Below, piece after piece: positions 1-8,258 of a stretch of 41,646 nucleotides of DNA (positions are counted from its first letter, which is position 1; each line of letters begins with the position of its first letter). The notes under the pieces are model-generated. The model was not told where the DNA came from. It did not search any database and saw only the letters and a list, made by a program, of their open reading frames with translations. This stretch comes from Myxococcaceae bacterium (GTDB lineage Bacteria > Myxococcota > Myxococcia > Myxococcales > Myxococcaceae): the NCBI GenBank assembly GCA_004173515.1, contig SECN01000030.1, positions 1 through 41,646 on the forward strand. The letters run 5' to 3'. A program made the position numbers and the translations under genes.

Positions 1-696
1 GAGGGCGGCGTGCGCGTGCCGTGCGTGGTGCGCTGGCCGGGCGTGGTGGAGCCGGGGCGCGTCATCAACGACATCTTCGCGCACGAGGACTGGATGCCCA
101 CGATGGTGGCGGCGGCGGGTGGCCCCACGGACCTGGTGGAGAAGTGCAAGCAGGGCCACAAGGTGGGGGACAAGACCTTCAAGGTCCACCTGGATGGCTA
201 CGACCAGAGCGCGCTGCTGGCCGGCACGGCGCCGGGCGACCGGCACGAGTTCATCTACGTGCTCGACAGCGGCAACATCGCGGCGGTGCGCTACGACGAC
301 TGGAAGATCATCTTCAGCTACCAGGACGGCGAAGGCCCGGACATGTGGTTCAGCGGCAAGCGCTTCAACCCGGCGTGGCCCTACCTCATCAACCTGCGCT
401 CGGACCCGTTCGAGTACGGGCCGCACTCCGGCATCTACACGCAGTGGTACGGCGAGCGCATGTTCACGTTCGTGCCCGCGCAGATGCTGGTGAAGAAGTT
501 CGCGGAGAGCCTCATCGAGTTCCTGCCCAGCCAGGCGCCGGGCAGCCTGAGCATCGGGCCGCTCAAGGAGCGCGTGAAGCAGAAGATGATGGAGGCGCGC
601 AAGCACGAGAGCGAGCCGAGCATCGGGGATCAGGTGATGTCGCTGGCCAACGAGGTGGAGCAGTTCATCCACCGCTTCCAGCAGTCGCACACGTAA
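1..696 (+). CDS. Sulfatase, C-terminal part (5' end outside window)
   Basis: The reading frame is open from the first base and ends at a TAA at 694-696, so only the last 231 residues are present. It begins inside the motif EGGVRVPCVVRWPG, which matches EGGWRVPCVIRWPG in the complete sulfatase at 16060-17619. The two proteins stay alignable through the metal/substrate-lid region (HxDxxPT-like ...EDWMPTMVAAAG) and the C-terminal VPAQ segment. Sulfatases hydrolyse sulfate esters using a formylglycine made from an active-site Cys; that catalytic end lies upstream of this window, so activity and signal peptide cannot be judged here. The last 50 residues (Lys/Glu-rich helix) are specific to this copy. 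A strong hairpin follows 15 bases after the stop. The family call is solid; the substrate is unknown. Confidence 0.93.
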   Translation, partial: EGGVRVPCVVRWPGVVEPGRVINDIFAHEDWMPTMVAAAGGPTDLVEKCKQGHKVGDKTFKVHLDGYDQSALLAGTAPGDRHEFIYVLDSGNIAAVRYDDWKIIFSYQDGEGPDMWFSGKRFNPAWPYLINLRSDPFEYGPHSGIYTQWYGERMFTFVPAQMLVKKFAESLIEFLPSQAPGSLSIGPLKERVKQKMMEARKHESEPSIGDQVMSLANEVEQFIHRFQQSHT

Positions 697-710
697 CGAC
701 CGGTCCTTCG

Positions 711-743
711 CGGGCGGTGACGAGAGGGTGCCGTCACCGCCCG
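711..743 (+). terminator. Hairpin after sulfatase, probable terminator
   Basis: A perfect 12-bp inverted repeat (CGGGCGGTGACG at 711-722, its complement at 732-743) encloses a 9-base loop. It sits 15 bases after the sulfatase stop and about 20 bases before the next start. No T-tract follows, so it may need Rho or act as an mRNA-end stabiliser. Confidence 0.6.
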
Positions 744-765
744 TGGACATTCAAGACCTCCCGCC

Positions 766-2547
766 ATGGCCTCCCGCGCGCATGCAGCCTTCCGGTGGTG
801 GCGCATGCCGCTGTGGGCGCTGGTGGCGGTGTTGTCGTGTGAAGGCGCGTTGAACCTCGCGCTCAACGTCGGGGCCGTGCAGGCGCTGGTGCACCGGGCG
901 GCGCCTCGCACGCGGTTGTCATGGCAGCGGGCATGGTGGGTGTGGCCGGGACGGCTCCAGTTCCGCGGGTTCGCGCTGGAGCAGCAGGACGCCCATGCGC
1001 GCTGGCGATTGGACGTGGAGCGGTTGGAGGCCGGGTTGTCCTTGAGCGCGCTGACACGCCGCCGCGTGGAGGCCCGGAGGGTGGAGGGGACCGGGGTGCG
1101 CGTGCGCGTGGAGCCCGAGAAGGCGCCACCCGCGCCGGCACGGACCAGCAGCGGAAAACCGCCGTGGGAGATCCGCCTGACGGAGGTGGTGCTCCGGGAC
1201 GTGAGGGACCTGGACCTGGGCCCCGCGCGCTACACGGGAACAGCGGAGGCCGAAGGGTCGCTGGACGTGAAGCTCCATCAGAAGCTGCACGTGGAGCTGA
1301 CGTCGCTGCGGTTGGACGGGGGGTTCGTGGAGGTGCGGGGCCACCGGGTGGCGCGCGTGGAGTCGGCGTCGGGCCGGATGTCGCTGGAGACGGGGTGGCG
1401 CCCGACGGGGGGCTGGGACATCACGACCGCCGTGAGCGGGCGACTCCAGGCCGGGGCGGAGGTCCTGGCGTTGGATTGGGTGAACGCCCGGCCAGGTGCG
1501 CACGCGTCGGTCTCCGTCCATGGAGGAAAGGGGCGGCTGGAGCTGGACGTGCGCATGCGGAAGGGGGAGCTGGAGCCTGGCAGTCGCGTGGAGGCCCGGG
1601 GCGAGACGCTGGAGGTGCGCGCGGGGCCCTCGCGAGCACGAGCGCCCTGGACCCTCCAGGCATCGGTGGAGTCGGAAGCGCACGGACACCGCGAGGGGAG
1701 GTTGAGGCTCGCGTTCGCGCCCGTGCACGTGGAAGGCCCTGAAGGTCACGGCGTGGAGGTGCCGGAGGTGGCGGTGACCTTGCACGCGCGGCGCCGTGAG
1801 GGAGCGCCCGGCCTGGACCTGGAGCGCGAGCTGCATGTGGCGAAGAGCCACCCCATGGACCTGCGGGCACTCAACCCGTGGCTGTCGCGAACGCTCCAGG
1901 TGGATTCGGGGCACGTCACGCTGCGGGGCGAGGGGCGGCCCCGGACACAGCACGGCGGGAACTGGCTGCACGTGTCGCTGGACACCGACCTGGTCGAAGG
2001 GCGCATGGGCGACAACCGTCTGTTGCTGCGCGCCGGCGTGGAGGTGGATGCACGGCGCCTGTCATTGGGGGCGAAGGGCCTGGGGCTGGACGGGACGACG
2101 CTGCGGCTGAGTGATGTCTCGTCGAACGGGCCGGTGCCCATCCGGGGATGGAGCGGCTCCATCGCGCTGCCGCAGGCCACGCTGGCCCTGTCGCCGGTGG
2201 TGTTGGAGGCGCGCTTCACCAGTGAGCTGACCGACACCCAGCCCCTGGCGTCCCTGCTGGCGACCCGGAAGGGCTTGCCGCCGTTCCTCGCGCCGCTGCT
2301 CGACATCAAGAAGTTGTCCGTGACAGGGCATGTGCGGATGGACCGCAACGGGCTCCAGGTGCGCGAATTGAAGGCGCAGGGCCAGGACTTCCAGTTGGAA
2401 GGGCATCTGGATCTGGTGCAGGGCAAGAGCACGGGAGCGGTGCTGGCGACGGTGGGCCCGACCACGGGGGCCGTGGAGCTGAAGCCAGACGGCCACCACA
2501 TCCATCTGAAGGGCGCACGCGACTGGTACAATGCCCAGCCGCGATGA
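766..2547 (+). CDS. AsmA-like membrane-anchored protein (paralogue 1)
   Basis: This 593-residue protein has one N-terminal membrane helix (about residues 12-34) followed by a long beta-rich domain with no other helix. That layout is typical of AsmA/DUF748-type proteins, which are anchored in the inner membrane, project into the periplasm and are linked to outer-membrane lipid homeostasis. It aligns end to end with the protein at 24884-26704: shared landmarks are LSWQRAWW near residue 50, LSxVSSNGPVPIR, LTDTQPL and GLQVRELKA towards the end. Unlike that copy it lacks about 20 N-terminal residues. No good Shine-Dalgarno sequence precedes the ATG, as for its paralogue. Its stop overlaps the start of the toxin gene (ATGA at 2544-2547), so the two may be translationally coupled. 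The family assignment rests on architecture and is less certain than the paralogy. Confidence 0.7.
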   Translation: MASRAHAAFRWWRMPLWALVAVLSCEGALNLALNVGAVQALVHRAAPRTRLSWQRAWWVWPGRLQFRGFALEQQDAHARWRLDVERLEAGLSLSALTRRRVEARRVEGTGVRVRVEPEKAPPAPARTSSGKPPWEIRLTEVVLRDVRDLDLGPARYTGTAEAEGSLDVKLHQKLHVELTSLRLDGGFVEVRGHRVARVESASGRMSLETGWRPTGGWDITTAVSGRLQAGAEVLALDWVNARPGAHASVSVHGGKGRLELDVRMRKGELEPGSRVEARGETLEVRAGPSRARAPWTLQASVESEAHGHREGRLRLAFAPVHVEGPEGHGVEVPEVAVTLHARRREGAPGLDLERELHVAKSHPMDLRALNPWLSRTLQVDSGHVTLRGEGRPRTQHGGNWLHVSLDTDLVEGRMGDNRLLLRAGVEVDARRLSLGAKGLGLDGTTLRLSDVSSNGPVPIRGWSGSIALPQATLALSPVVLEARFTSELTDTQPLASLLATRKGLPPFLAPLLDIKKLSVTGHVRMDRNGLQVRELKAQGQDFQLEGHLDLVQGKSTGAVLATVGPTTGAVELKPDGHHIHLKGARDWYNAQPR

Positions 2548-4172
2548 CCCTTGAGCGTACCTTCACACTTCGGCGACCCGCGGAGTGGCCCCTGCGTGTT
2601 GACCTCATCATGCTGTGCATGTCCCTCCTCATTGCAGGCTGCACGGGGGGCGAGACATCAGCGGGACGCGGAGCATCCCGGATGCTCCGTCAGCGCGCAT
2701 CCCATGCATCGGATGTGCCCGGAACGGGGCAACGGGAATCCGAATCAGAAGACGTCATCCTTCACGACCGAACCCCAACGCGGCTGCCCCCGGGGACAAC
2801 CCTCATGGACACCCGTCCCGGTGAGCTTTCCCGGCAGGCAGTGGAGTTGGGGCTCTTCGATGTCGATGCCTTCGAGAAGCTGCTCATGCGGGCAGGACTC
2901 GACGACCTGGAAGAGCTGCCGGTGCGTCGCAATCCGTTCACGCCTGACGATGCGATCGAGGTGCTGGGGCTGCTGCTCGAAAAGCCCGTGACGCTGGGCA
3001 CCTTCCCACCTCGCCTGGCCGCGGGCTTCCTGTTGCGTGAAGTGCTGGAGCGAGGCGAAGTCTCGCGCGAAGAGTTGCTGGGCCGGATGAGGCGCTTCGC
3101 ACGCGAGCAGGTGGCGGTGCTGCGTCCGGACGGATACCTCGCATGGGCGCTCGACGGGAGTACCCAGCAGAAGGTCGCCCCCATTCAATGGAAGCAGGGC
3201 GCATTTCGAGCAGGCCACTTCGAATTGGGCCGCTTCTACAGCGGCCGGGGCGGTGTCTTCCGCCACGTGGATGGGCAGCTTCGCTCCGTGGACGGTCCAC
3301 CCCTGGCCGAAGTCTACGACGACGCGGATGTGATCAACCGCTCGCTGGACGGTGCCGAGGATGCCTTCAAGGAGCTGGTGCTCGCCGTGGGCGGACTGCT
3401 CTCACGCTCTCCGGGAGACGTTCTCGCGGCACTCCCCCACCTGCCATCAGGCGTGGTCGCCCTCATCACCTCGTCGCCCGAGTATCTGGAGCGTTTCCTG
3501 TACATGACGAAGGGCGAGCAGATTCGCGAGCTGGCCCGACTGACGACGAGCGTCATTGTCACCTGGGGCGCGGCCTCGGCCACGACGCGCGCGGTGAAGG
3601 GGTTGATGGTGAGTGCGGAAGCCACCGTCCCGGTGCTTTCCCTCTCCGCGGAGGGCATGCTCGCGCTGGAGCGAATCGCAGTCCCCGTGGGAAGCGCGGC
3701 GACGGTGCTGAGTGGCGGGCCCGGAGCGGCCGTCATCCTTCAGCGGGCCCATACCGCCACGCAGGGCGCGACGCCTCCGGCAGGTCCTGGCAGGTGGGGT
3801 CCTTCGAATGAATCCATGTCCGCGCGAGCCAGGCGCTACCAGGAGCAGATTTCTCAGCACTCCGCCGACGAGGCCTATTGGGTAGAGGGAGTGAAATTCG
3901 ACGGCTTCGAGGAGGGCGTGCTACTGGAGGCGAAGGGCCCAGGCTATGCGAACAAGTTCCTCGACAACCTCCAACCCAGGGTCTGGTTCGAGAAGTCGGG
4001 AGCCAAGGCCCTTGTCGAGCAGGCGCAGCGACAACTCCGGGCTGCCAAGGGAACGGGCGCATCCATCCGGTGGCACGTCGCGGAGCAACCCACGGCGGAC
4101 GCGCTCCGGAGACTGTTCAAGGACAGGGAAATCCACGGGATTGAAATCGTCTTCAGTCCGCCGATGCCTTGA
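2544..4172 (+). CDS. SitA5-like lipoprotein toxin with Tox-REase-5 C-terminal domain
   Basis: The protein has 542 residues. The N-terminus carries positive charges, a hydrophobic stretch and a lipobox I-A-G-C with lipidated Cys33. Residue 34 is Thr, not Asp, which favours sorting to the outer membrane. The middle (about 330-400) contains Ala/Val/Ile-rich hydrophobic segments. The last 115 residues look like restriction-endonuclease-fold toxin 5: FDGF (Asp453), then LLEAKGPGY with Glu462 and Lys464 of a PD-(D/E)xK site, then a VEQAQRQ helix. SitA proteins of Myxococcus are lipoprotein toxins passed between sibling cells by TraA/TraB outer-membrane exchange and neutralised by a cognate SitI; assigning this protein to that class is inference from architecture. 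The start overlaps the AsmA-like stop by ATGA. An internal ATG at residue 23 would remove the charged n-region, so 2544 is preferred. Confidence 0.85.
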   Translation: MTLERTFTLRRPAEWPLRVDLIMLCMSLLIAGCTGGETSAGRGASRMLRQRASHASDVPGTGQRESESEDVILHDRTPTRLPPGTTLMDTRPGELSRQAVELGLFDVDAFEKLLMRAGLDDLEELPVRRNPFTPDDAIEVLGLLLEKPVTLGTFPPRLAAGFLLREVLERGEVSREELLGRMRRFAREQVAVLRPDGYLAWALDGSTQQKVAPIQWKQGAFRAGHFELGRFYSGRGGVFRHVDGQLRSVDGPPLAEVYDDADVINRSLDGAEDAFKELVLAVGGLLSRSPGDVLAALPHLPSGVVALITSSPEYLERFLYMTKGEQIRELARLTTSVIVTWGAASATTRAVKGLMVSAEATVPVLSLSAEGMLALERIAVPVGSAATVLSGGPGAAVILQRAHTATQGATPPAGPGRWGPSNESMSARARRYQEQISQHSADEAYWVEGVKFDGFEEGVLLEAKGPGYANKFLDNLQPRVWFEKSGAKALVEQAQRQLRAAKGTGASIRWHVAEQPTADALRRLFKDREIHGIEIVFSPPMP

Positions 4173-4186
4173 GGAAGGATAGCAGC

Positions 4187-4912
4187 GTGGATGAGACCTA
4201 CTACGCGGGAGCTTACTGGGGGCCGAGGAAGGAGTCGCCGGAGGAGTGCGCAAGGCGCATGGCGGGCTTCCTGACGGCCCTGCCCGGAGTCGACCCTTCA
4301 TTCGTGCGTTGGTTTCGACCCGGCAGGTCTCGCAAGGACGCCTTGAAAAGCCCCATCGAGCCCAGCCCCAAGGAACTGGAGAAGCTCATTGCCCGAGGCA
4401 GGGACCGCGTGTTCGCGGACCTGGGCTTCCGCGTGAGCGGCTGGAACGGAGTGGCGGACGACCACGACGCCACTGGCTTCGATATCCAATGCGGGAGCCA
4501 TACCGATGTGGTGGGCAACACGTGTGTTTTCGCCTTGCCCGGCATGGGACCCAACACAGAACGGATCCTGAGCGCATCTGTCCTGACAGCGATGTTGCGA
4601 GAGACGGCTATCGCCTGGGCACCTGATTGGGGCGTGGCCATGTCCCACGCACATCGGGATCTGGTGGAACCCCATCGCGCTCAGCGGGCGCCCTACGTCG
4701 GCTGGGTCACCTACCTCGCTGGAACCAGGGGCACGGTGCCGCCACTCCCGGCGCCCGTGAGAGTGGAGCACGTGCAAGACCAAGGCTCACTCATCGTCCT
4801 CATGCCCGAGCGCTTCACGGCCAGCAATCCCGAGCATCTGGCGCTCGCAAAGCGCGTTCATGAACTCCTGGAGCGGGCGGAACTGCTGAAGCCAGGATCC
4901 CTCCTGCCATAA
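4187..4912 (+). CDS. Imm52-type immunity protein for the upstream toxin
   Basis: This 241-residue protein has no signal peptide or membrane helix, so it should act in the cytoplasm, where a nuclease toxin must be blocked. The N-terminus (ETYYAGAYWGPRKES..ECARR, a long loop, then FVRWFRPGRSRKDAL) matches what I know of immunity 52 proteins, which accompany Tox-REase-5 toxins. A GTG at 4187 is chosen because GAGGAAGGA at 4171-4179 lies 7 bases upstream; the in-frame TTG at 4169 has no such support. That ribosome-binding site overlaps the toxin stop codon, giving the immunity gene its own strong initiation. Functional pairing is inferred from adjacency and family co-occurrence. Confidence 0.85.
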   Translation: MDETYYAGAYWGPRKESPEECARRMAGFLTALPGVDPSFVRWFRPGRSRKDALKSPIEPSPKELEKLIARGRDRVFADLGFRVSGWNGVADDHDATGFDIQCGSHTDVVGNTCVFALPGMGPNTERILSASVLTAMLRETAIAWAPDWGVAMSHAHRDLVEPHRAQRAPYVGWVTYLAGTRGTVPPLPAPVRVEHVQDQGSLIVLMPERFTASNPEHLALAKRVHELLERAELLKPGSLLP

Positions 4913-4923
4913 CGACAGGAGGG
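4899..4923 (+). terminator. Hairpin at the end of the toxin/immunity operon
   Basis: An 8-bp perfect stem (CCCTCCTG at 4899-4906, CAGGAGGG at 4916-4923) with a 9-base loop overlaps the immunity stop codon and lies between two convergent genes. Only a short TTC follows, so efficiency is uncertain. Confidence 0.5.
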
Positions 4924-4947
4924 TTCAGGGGTCGAAGGGCCTTCCGC

Positions 4948-5769
4948 CTACCTGCAAACGGAGTCGTAGGCGGGCGTGACGGTCAACACGCCCTGATCCG
5001 ACATGTTCACGACGGAGCCTTGAACGGCACCCGCCACGGCGCGCGCGTTCAGCGTGAAGCTGTAGGGACCCGTCACGACCGCGCGGAAGATGAACTTGCA
5101 ACCGGCAATCCATGACGCATCCGGCACCGGCGCCCGGGTGCCATCCGCGCAGCCCGGCGGCGAGAAGCCGATCAGCGCGTAGTTGCTGGTGTATTGGTCC
5201 TTCTCCTGGAAGTACGACTTCTCCGACGTGAACAGCGCCTTGATTCCATGCGTCCCCTCCCGCAGTTGGGCATCACAGATGAACGACTGCGCGGGAAGAC
5301 ACTCCGCCGCGTCCACGTACCGGCGAACCCCGTCGCGCTGCAGCCAGAAGACGGAGCCGACGGCGGGGTGGGTGGTGAACTGGAGCGTGATGCCCGCGGC
5401 GGGCGTGTTCGGAGCGCCCTGCGCCACCGCGATGAACGTGGGAGTCGGGTGCGGGGTGATGCGCTCGATCCGGTAGGAGAAATTGCAACCCGACACCCAC
5501 TCCGGCCCCGGCACCGGCGCGCGCGTGCCGTTCGCACACGGCGCGGGCGCGAACGCGAAGTCGCCAAAGGCCATGAGCACCGCCAGGTCCTGGGTGTAGA
5601 AGTCCTTCTCCTGGAAGTACGACAGCTCCGCGAGGCCCAAAGCCCGCGTCTCCCGGATGCCCTCGCACTCCGCCGTGCCGCAGTCCACCGGGGTGGGCGC
5701 ATCCGCCCAGGCAGGTGCAGCCACCGCGAATGCTCCTACGCACAGCCACCGCTTCAGGTTCTGCCTCAT
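4948..5769 (-). CDS. Secreted protein with two pilin-tail-like repeats
   Basis: The 273-residue product has a Sec signal peptide (positive n-region, hydrophobic core, likely cleavage AWA|DA after residue 22). The mature part contains two copies of one module: SYFQEKD at 50-56 and 185-191, each followed by C-x-N/D-GTRAPVP...W-x-GC at 78-95 and 207-224. The two Cys in each copy probably form a disulfide. I recall similar SYFxEKDxYT...ADGxR wording in C-terminal parts of myxobacterial type IV pilin-like proteins, but here the hydrophobic pilin helix is absent, so the protein should be soluble or surface-attached. An AGGA-containing purine stretch lies about 10 bases before the ATG. Function unknown; it is transcribed convergently to the toxin/immunity operon and divergently from the FGE gene. 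Confidence 0.8.
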   Translation of the reverse strand: MRQNLKRWLCVGAFAVAAPAWADAPTPVDCGTAECEGIRETRALGLAELSYFQEKDFYTQDLAVLMAFGDFAFAPAPCANGTRAPVPGPEWVSGCNFSYRIERITPHPTPTFIAVAQGAPNTPAAGITLQFTTHPAVGSVFWLQRDGVRRYVDAAECLPAQSFICDAQLREGTHGIKALFTSEKSYFQEKDQYTSNYALIGFSPPGCADGTRAPVPDASWIAGCKFIFRAVVTGPYSFTLNARAVAGAVQGSVVNMSDQGVLTVTPAYDSVCR

Positions 5770-5954
5770 GGTTCGAAAATCCTCGGGTCGGGGACGAAGA
5801 GGTGCCCGCGTCGCCGGTTGGACACTCTTCCCCCTTCCGCCGGTCCATCACCCACTGCCCGACACACCCGACGGCCTCCGGAACGAGTGTCTTTCCCCGC
5901 CCCCGGTCGGATCTTGTCCCCGGAGAGGACCGTGCGTCCTCCGGGGGCCATGCC

Positions 5955-6977
5955 ATGCACAGGGACGAAGACCTCAGCGGTTCCGCCGTGGCTCAAGACG
6001 CCGAGCCCACCACCGACACCACCCAGCGGCCCGGCCGCGCCCCCGCCCCGGACATGGTCTGGGTCCCCGGCGGCACCTTCTGGATGGGCTCCGACCACCA
6101 CTATCCGGAAGAGGCCCCCGCCCACCAGGTGACCGTCACCGGCTTCTGGATGGACCAGCACACCGTGACCAACGAGCAGTTCGCCCGCTTCGTGGAAGCC
6201 ACCGGCTACGTCACCGTCGCCCAGCGTCCTCTCAACCCGGCGGACTACCCCGGCGCGTCCCCGGAGTCCCTCGTCCCCGGCTCGCTCGTCTTCCAGAAGG
6301 CGAAGGGGCCCGTGGATTTGAGCAACGTGGCGAACTGGTGGAGCTACGTCCCCGAGGCGTGCTGGAAGCACCCGGAAGGCCGCCGCTCCTCCGTGAAACA
6401 CCGCCGCGACCATCCCGTCGTCCACATCGCCTATGAGGACGCGGAGGCCTATGCGGCCTGGGCCGGCAAGGTCCTCCCCACCGAGGCGGAGTGGGAGCGC
6501 GCCGCGCGCGGCGGCCTGGACCGCAACGAGTTCTGCTGGGGCAATGACTTCACCCCCGGCGGCGAACACCTGGCCAACACCTGGCAGGGCTACTTCCCCT
6601 GGCAGAACCTGCGCGAGGACCGCCACGAAGGCACCTGCCCCGTCGGCGCCTTCCCTCCCAATGGCTACGGCCTGTATGAGATGGCCGGCAATGTCTGGGA
6701 ATGGACCTCCGACTGGTTCCAGGAGCGCCACCAGGGCAACAAGGGCAAGGCGTGCTGCATCCCCGTCAACCCGCGCGGCCCCGCCACGCCCACCGGCAGC
6801 CAGGACCCCTTCACCCCCCCCGTGCCCATCCCCCGCCGCGTCCTCAAGGGCGGCAGCCACCTGTGCGCGCCCAACTACTGTCGCCGCTACCGCCCCGCCG
6901 CGCGCTCGCCCCAGGCCGTGGACAGCGGGGCCAGCCACATCGGCTTCCGCTGCATCGTGCGTCCGCCCTCGCCGTAG
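5955..6977 (+). CDS. Formylglycine-generating enzyme (sulfatase maturase)
   Basis: This 340-residue SUMF1/FGE-family protein oxidises the active-site Cys of sulfatases to formylglycine. The domain starts at MVWVPGGTFWMG (about residue 34), continues through PTEAEWERAARGG and GNVWEWTSDWF, and ends with GGSHLCAPNYCRRYR...GFRC. The two catalytic cysteines of the family are present as Cys304 and Cys309, matching C336/C341 of human FGE, so this is an aerobic, copper-type FGE rather than a domain homologue lacking the cysteines. There is no signal peptide. The ATG at 5955 gives a short disordered lead; the upstream open frame has no other support. The gene converges with the ThrE-like gene, with 3 bases between stops. 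Its likely clients are the sulfatases at 1, 16060 and 17650. Confidence 0.95.
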   Translation: MHRDEDLSGSAVAQDAEPTTDTTQRPGRAPAPDMVWVPGGTFWMGSDHHYPEEAPAHQVTVTGFWMDQHTVTNEQFARFVEATGYVTVAQRPLNPADYPGASPESLVPGSLVFQKAKGPVDLSNVANWWSYVPEACWKHPEGRRSSVKHRRDHPVVHIAYEDAEAYAAWAGKVLPTEAEWERAARGGLDRNEFCWGNDFTPGGEHLANTWQGYFPWQNLREDRHEGTCPVGAFPPNGYGLYEMAGNVWEWTSDWFQERHQGNKGKACCIPVNPRGPATPTGSQDPFTPPVPIPRRVLKGGSHLCAPNYCRRYRPAARSPQAVDSGASHIGFRCIVRPPSP

Positions 6978-6980
6978 CGC

Positions 6981-8258
6981 CTATGCGCTGCCAGCGCGCG
7001 GGGGAACCGGGGCCTCCCGGTTCACCGGGAAGCGCGGCGGCACCACCACCGAGGCGAACACCAGACCCAGCACCAGCTGGAGCGCCACCAGCAGCACGTC
7101 GAACAGCCGGGCGTTCGCGCCCGCGCTCCCCGCTCCCAGCAGCGCGACGATGGCCTGCGTGCCCACGAACCCCGGCGCCAGTTGCAGCAGCCCCGGCATG
7201 ATGACGGTCATGGGCATCCGGTCCTTCCCGCGCCCATACAGCAACCCCACCACGCCCAGCACGAACGCGGACACCAGCGGACTGCCCTTGTCCCCGAGCA
7301 ACCCCTTGGCCACCGCCTGCGTCGCATAGGCCAACAGCACCCCGCCCAAAATCCAGCCCACGTCACGGGGCCGCCCCGACATGCACACCGACAGCGCCAC
7401 ACCGCCAATCCCTACCAGCACCAGCGTCACGAGCGGCGGCAGCGCATGCGCCGCGAAGTGGGGCGGCAGGGGCCAGGCGAAGCTCCAGAGCGTCCCCGCC
7501 GCCGTGATGCCCACGCCCAGCATCAGGAAGCGCAAGAGGCCATAGGTGAGCCGGGGCAGCCCCGCCTCCACCGACTCGGTGGCCAGCTCCAGCGAGCCCA
7601 GCGTCACCACCATCGCGGGCACCAGCAGCGTCGCGCCGCCGAACAGCGCTCGCACCGCGTCGAAGGACGGCAGGACGAGCGTGAAACCGAACGCCACCAG
7701 CGTGCCCAGGAACGCCGCCAGGAAGCTCTTCTGCAAATCCAGACGCTGGGAGCGCAACGTCCCGAAGTGGATGACGCCCGCGATGACGCCCACCACGAAC
7801 GCCACGCCCATCTCCAGCCACGCCCCACCCACCCGGGCGGCGACCGCCGCGCCATAGACGCCGTACGCCAGGAACACCAGCCACTCGGGATATGGCGAAT
7901 GCGTGGTCAGGATGCGATCCAATCGCACACGGGCGTCCGGCAGCCGCACGCCCCCTTCCGCGATGGCGTCCGCCAGTCGCAGCAGCGCCGCCGACCGGCC
8001 CAGGTTCCAGTGCGGGTTGAACGGCAGCCGCGCGAAGGCCACGCGGGGACGCCGGGCGGACAGCACCTCCGTCATCGCCAGGCTCTGGAGCGTGAAGACC
8101 TCCACTTGAAGTCCCCACGCCTTCGCCGCCCGCCTCACGCGCGCCTCCACCAGCAGCGACGGCTGGTAGGCCAGGTGCAAGGCCCTCGCGAGGTCGAGCA
8201 GGAAGGCCGACGCGGCCTCCTCGTCCACCGGCATGTCCAGGGGGTGTTCCCGCCTCAT
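6981..8258 (-). CDS. ThrE-family threonine/serine exporter-like protein
   Basis: This 425-residue protein combines the two halves of the ThrE family. There is a soluble N-terminal domain (about 1-140, with the family-like phrase FxLQSLAMTEVL and a LxRLADAI helix) and about ten membrane helices from residue 145 onwards. Family members such as Corynebacterium ThrE export threonine and serine using the proton gradient; the substrate here is not provable. The ATG at 8256-8258 overlaps the stop of the upstream small gene (ATGA), indicating translational coupling in a SulP - outer-membrane-like - ThrE operon. Both halves are present in one chain, as in actinobacterial ThrE, rather than split as ThrE/ThrE2 pairs. 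Confidence 0.88.
   Translation of the reverse strand: MRREHPLDMPVDEEAASAFLLDLARALHLAYQPSLLVEARVRRAAKAWGLQVEVFTLQSLAMTEVLSARRPRVAFARLPFNPHWNLGRSAALLRLADAIAEGGVRLPDARVRLDRILTTHSPYPEWLVFLAYGVYGAAVAARVGGAWLEMGVAFVVGVIAGVIHFGTLRSQRLDLQKSFLAAFLGTLVAFGFTLVLPSFDAVRALFGGATLLVPAMVVTLGSLELATESVEAGLPRLTYGLLRFLMLGVGITAAGTLWSFAWPLPPHFAAHALPPLVTLVLVGIGGVALSVCMSGRPRDVGWILGGVLLAYATQAVAKGLLGDKGSPLVSAFVLGVVGLLYGRGKDRMPMTVIMPGLLQLAPGFVGTQAIVALLGAGSAGANARLFDVLLVALQLVLGLVFASVVVPPRFPVNREAPVPPRAGSA

Noticed and set aside
5715..5954. 80-codon upstream extension of the FGE frame
   Set aside because: It overlaps the signal-peptide end and promoter of the divergent gene and adds Pro/Ser-rich sequence not seen in FGE proteins; ATG 5955 is sufficient.
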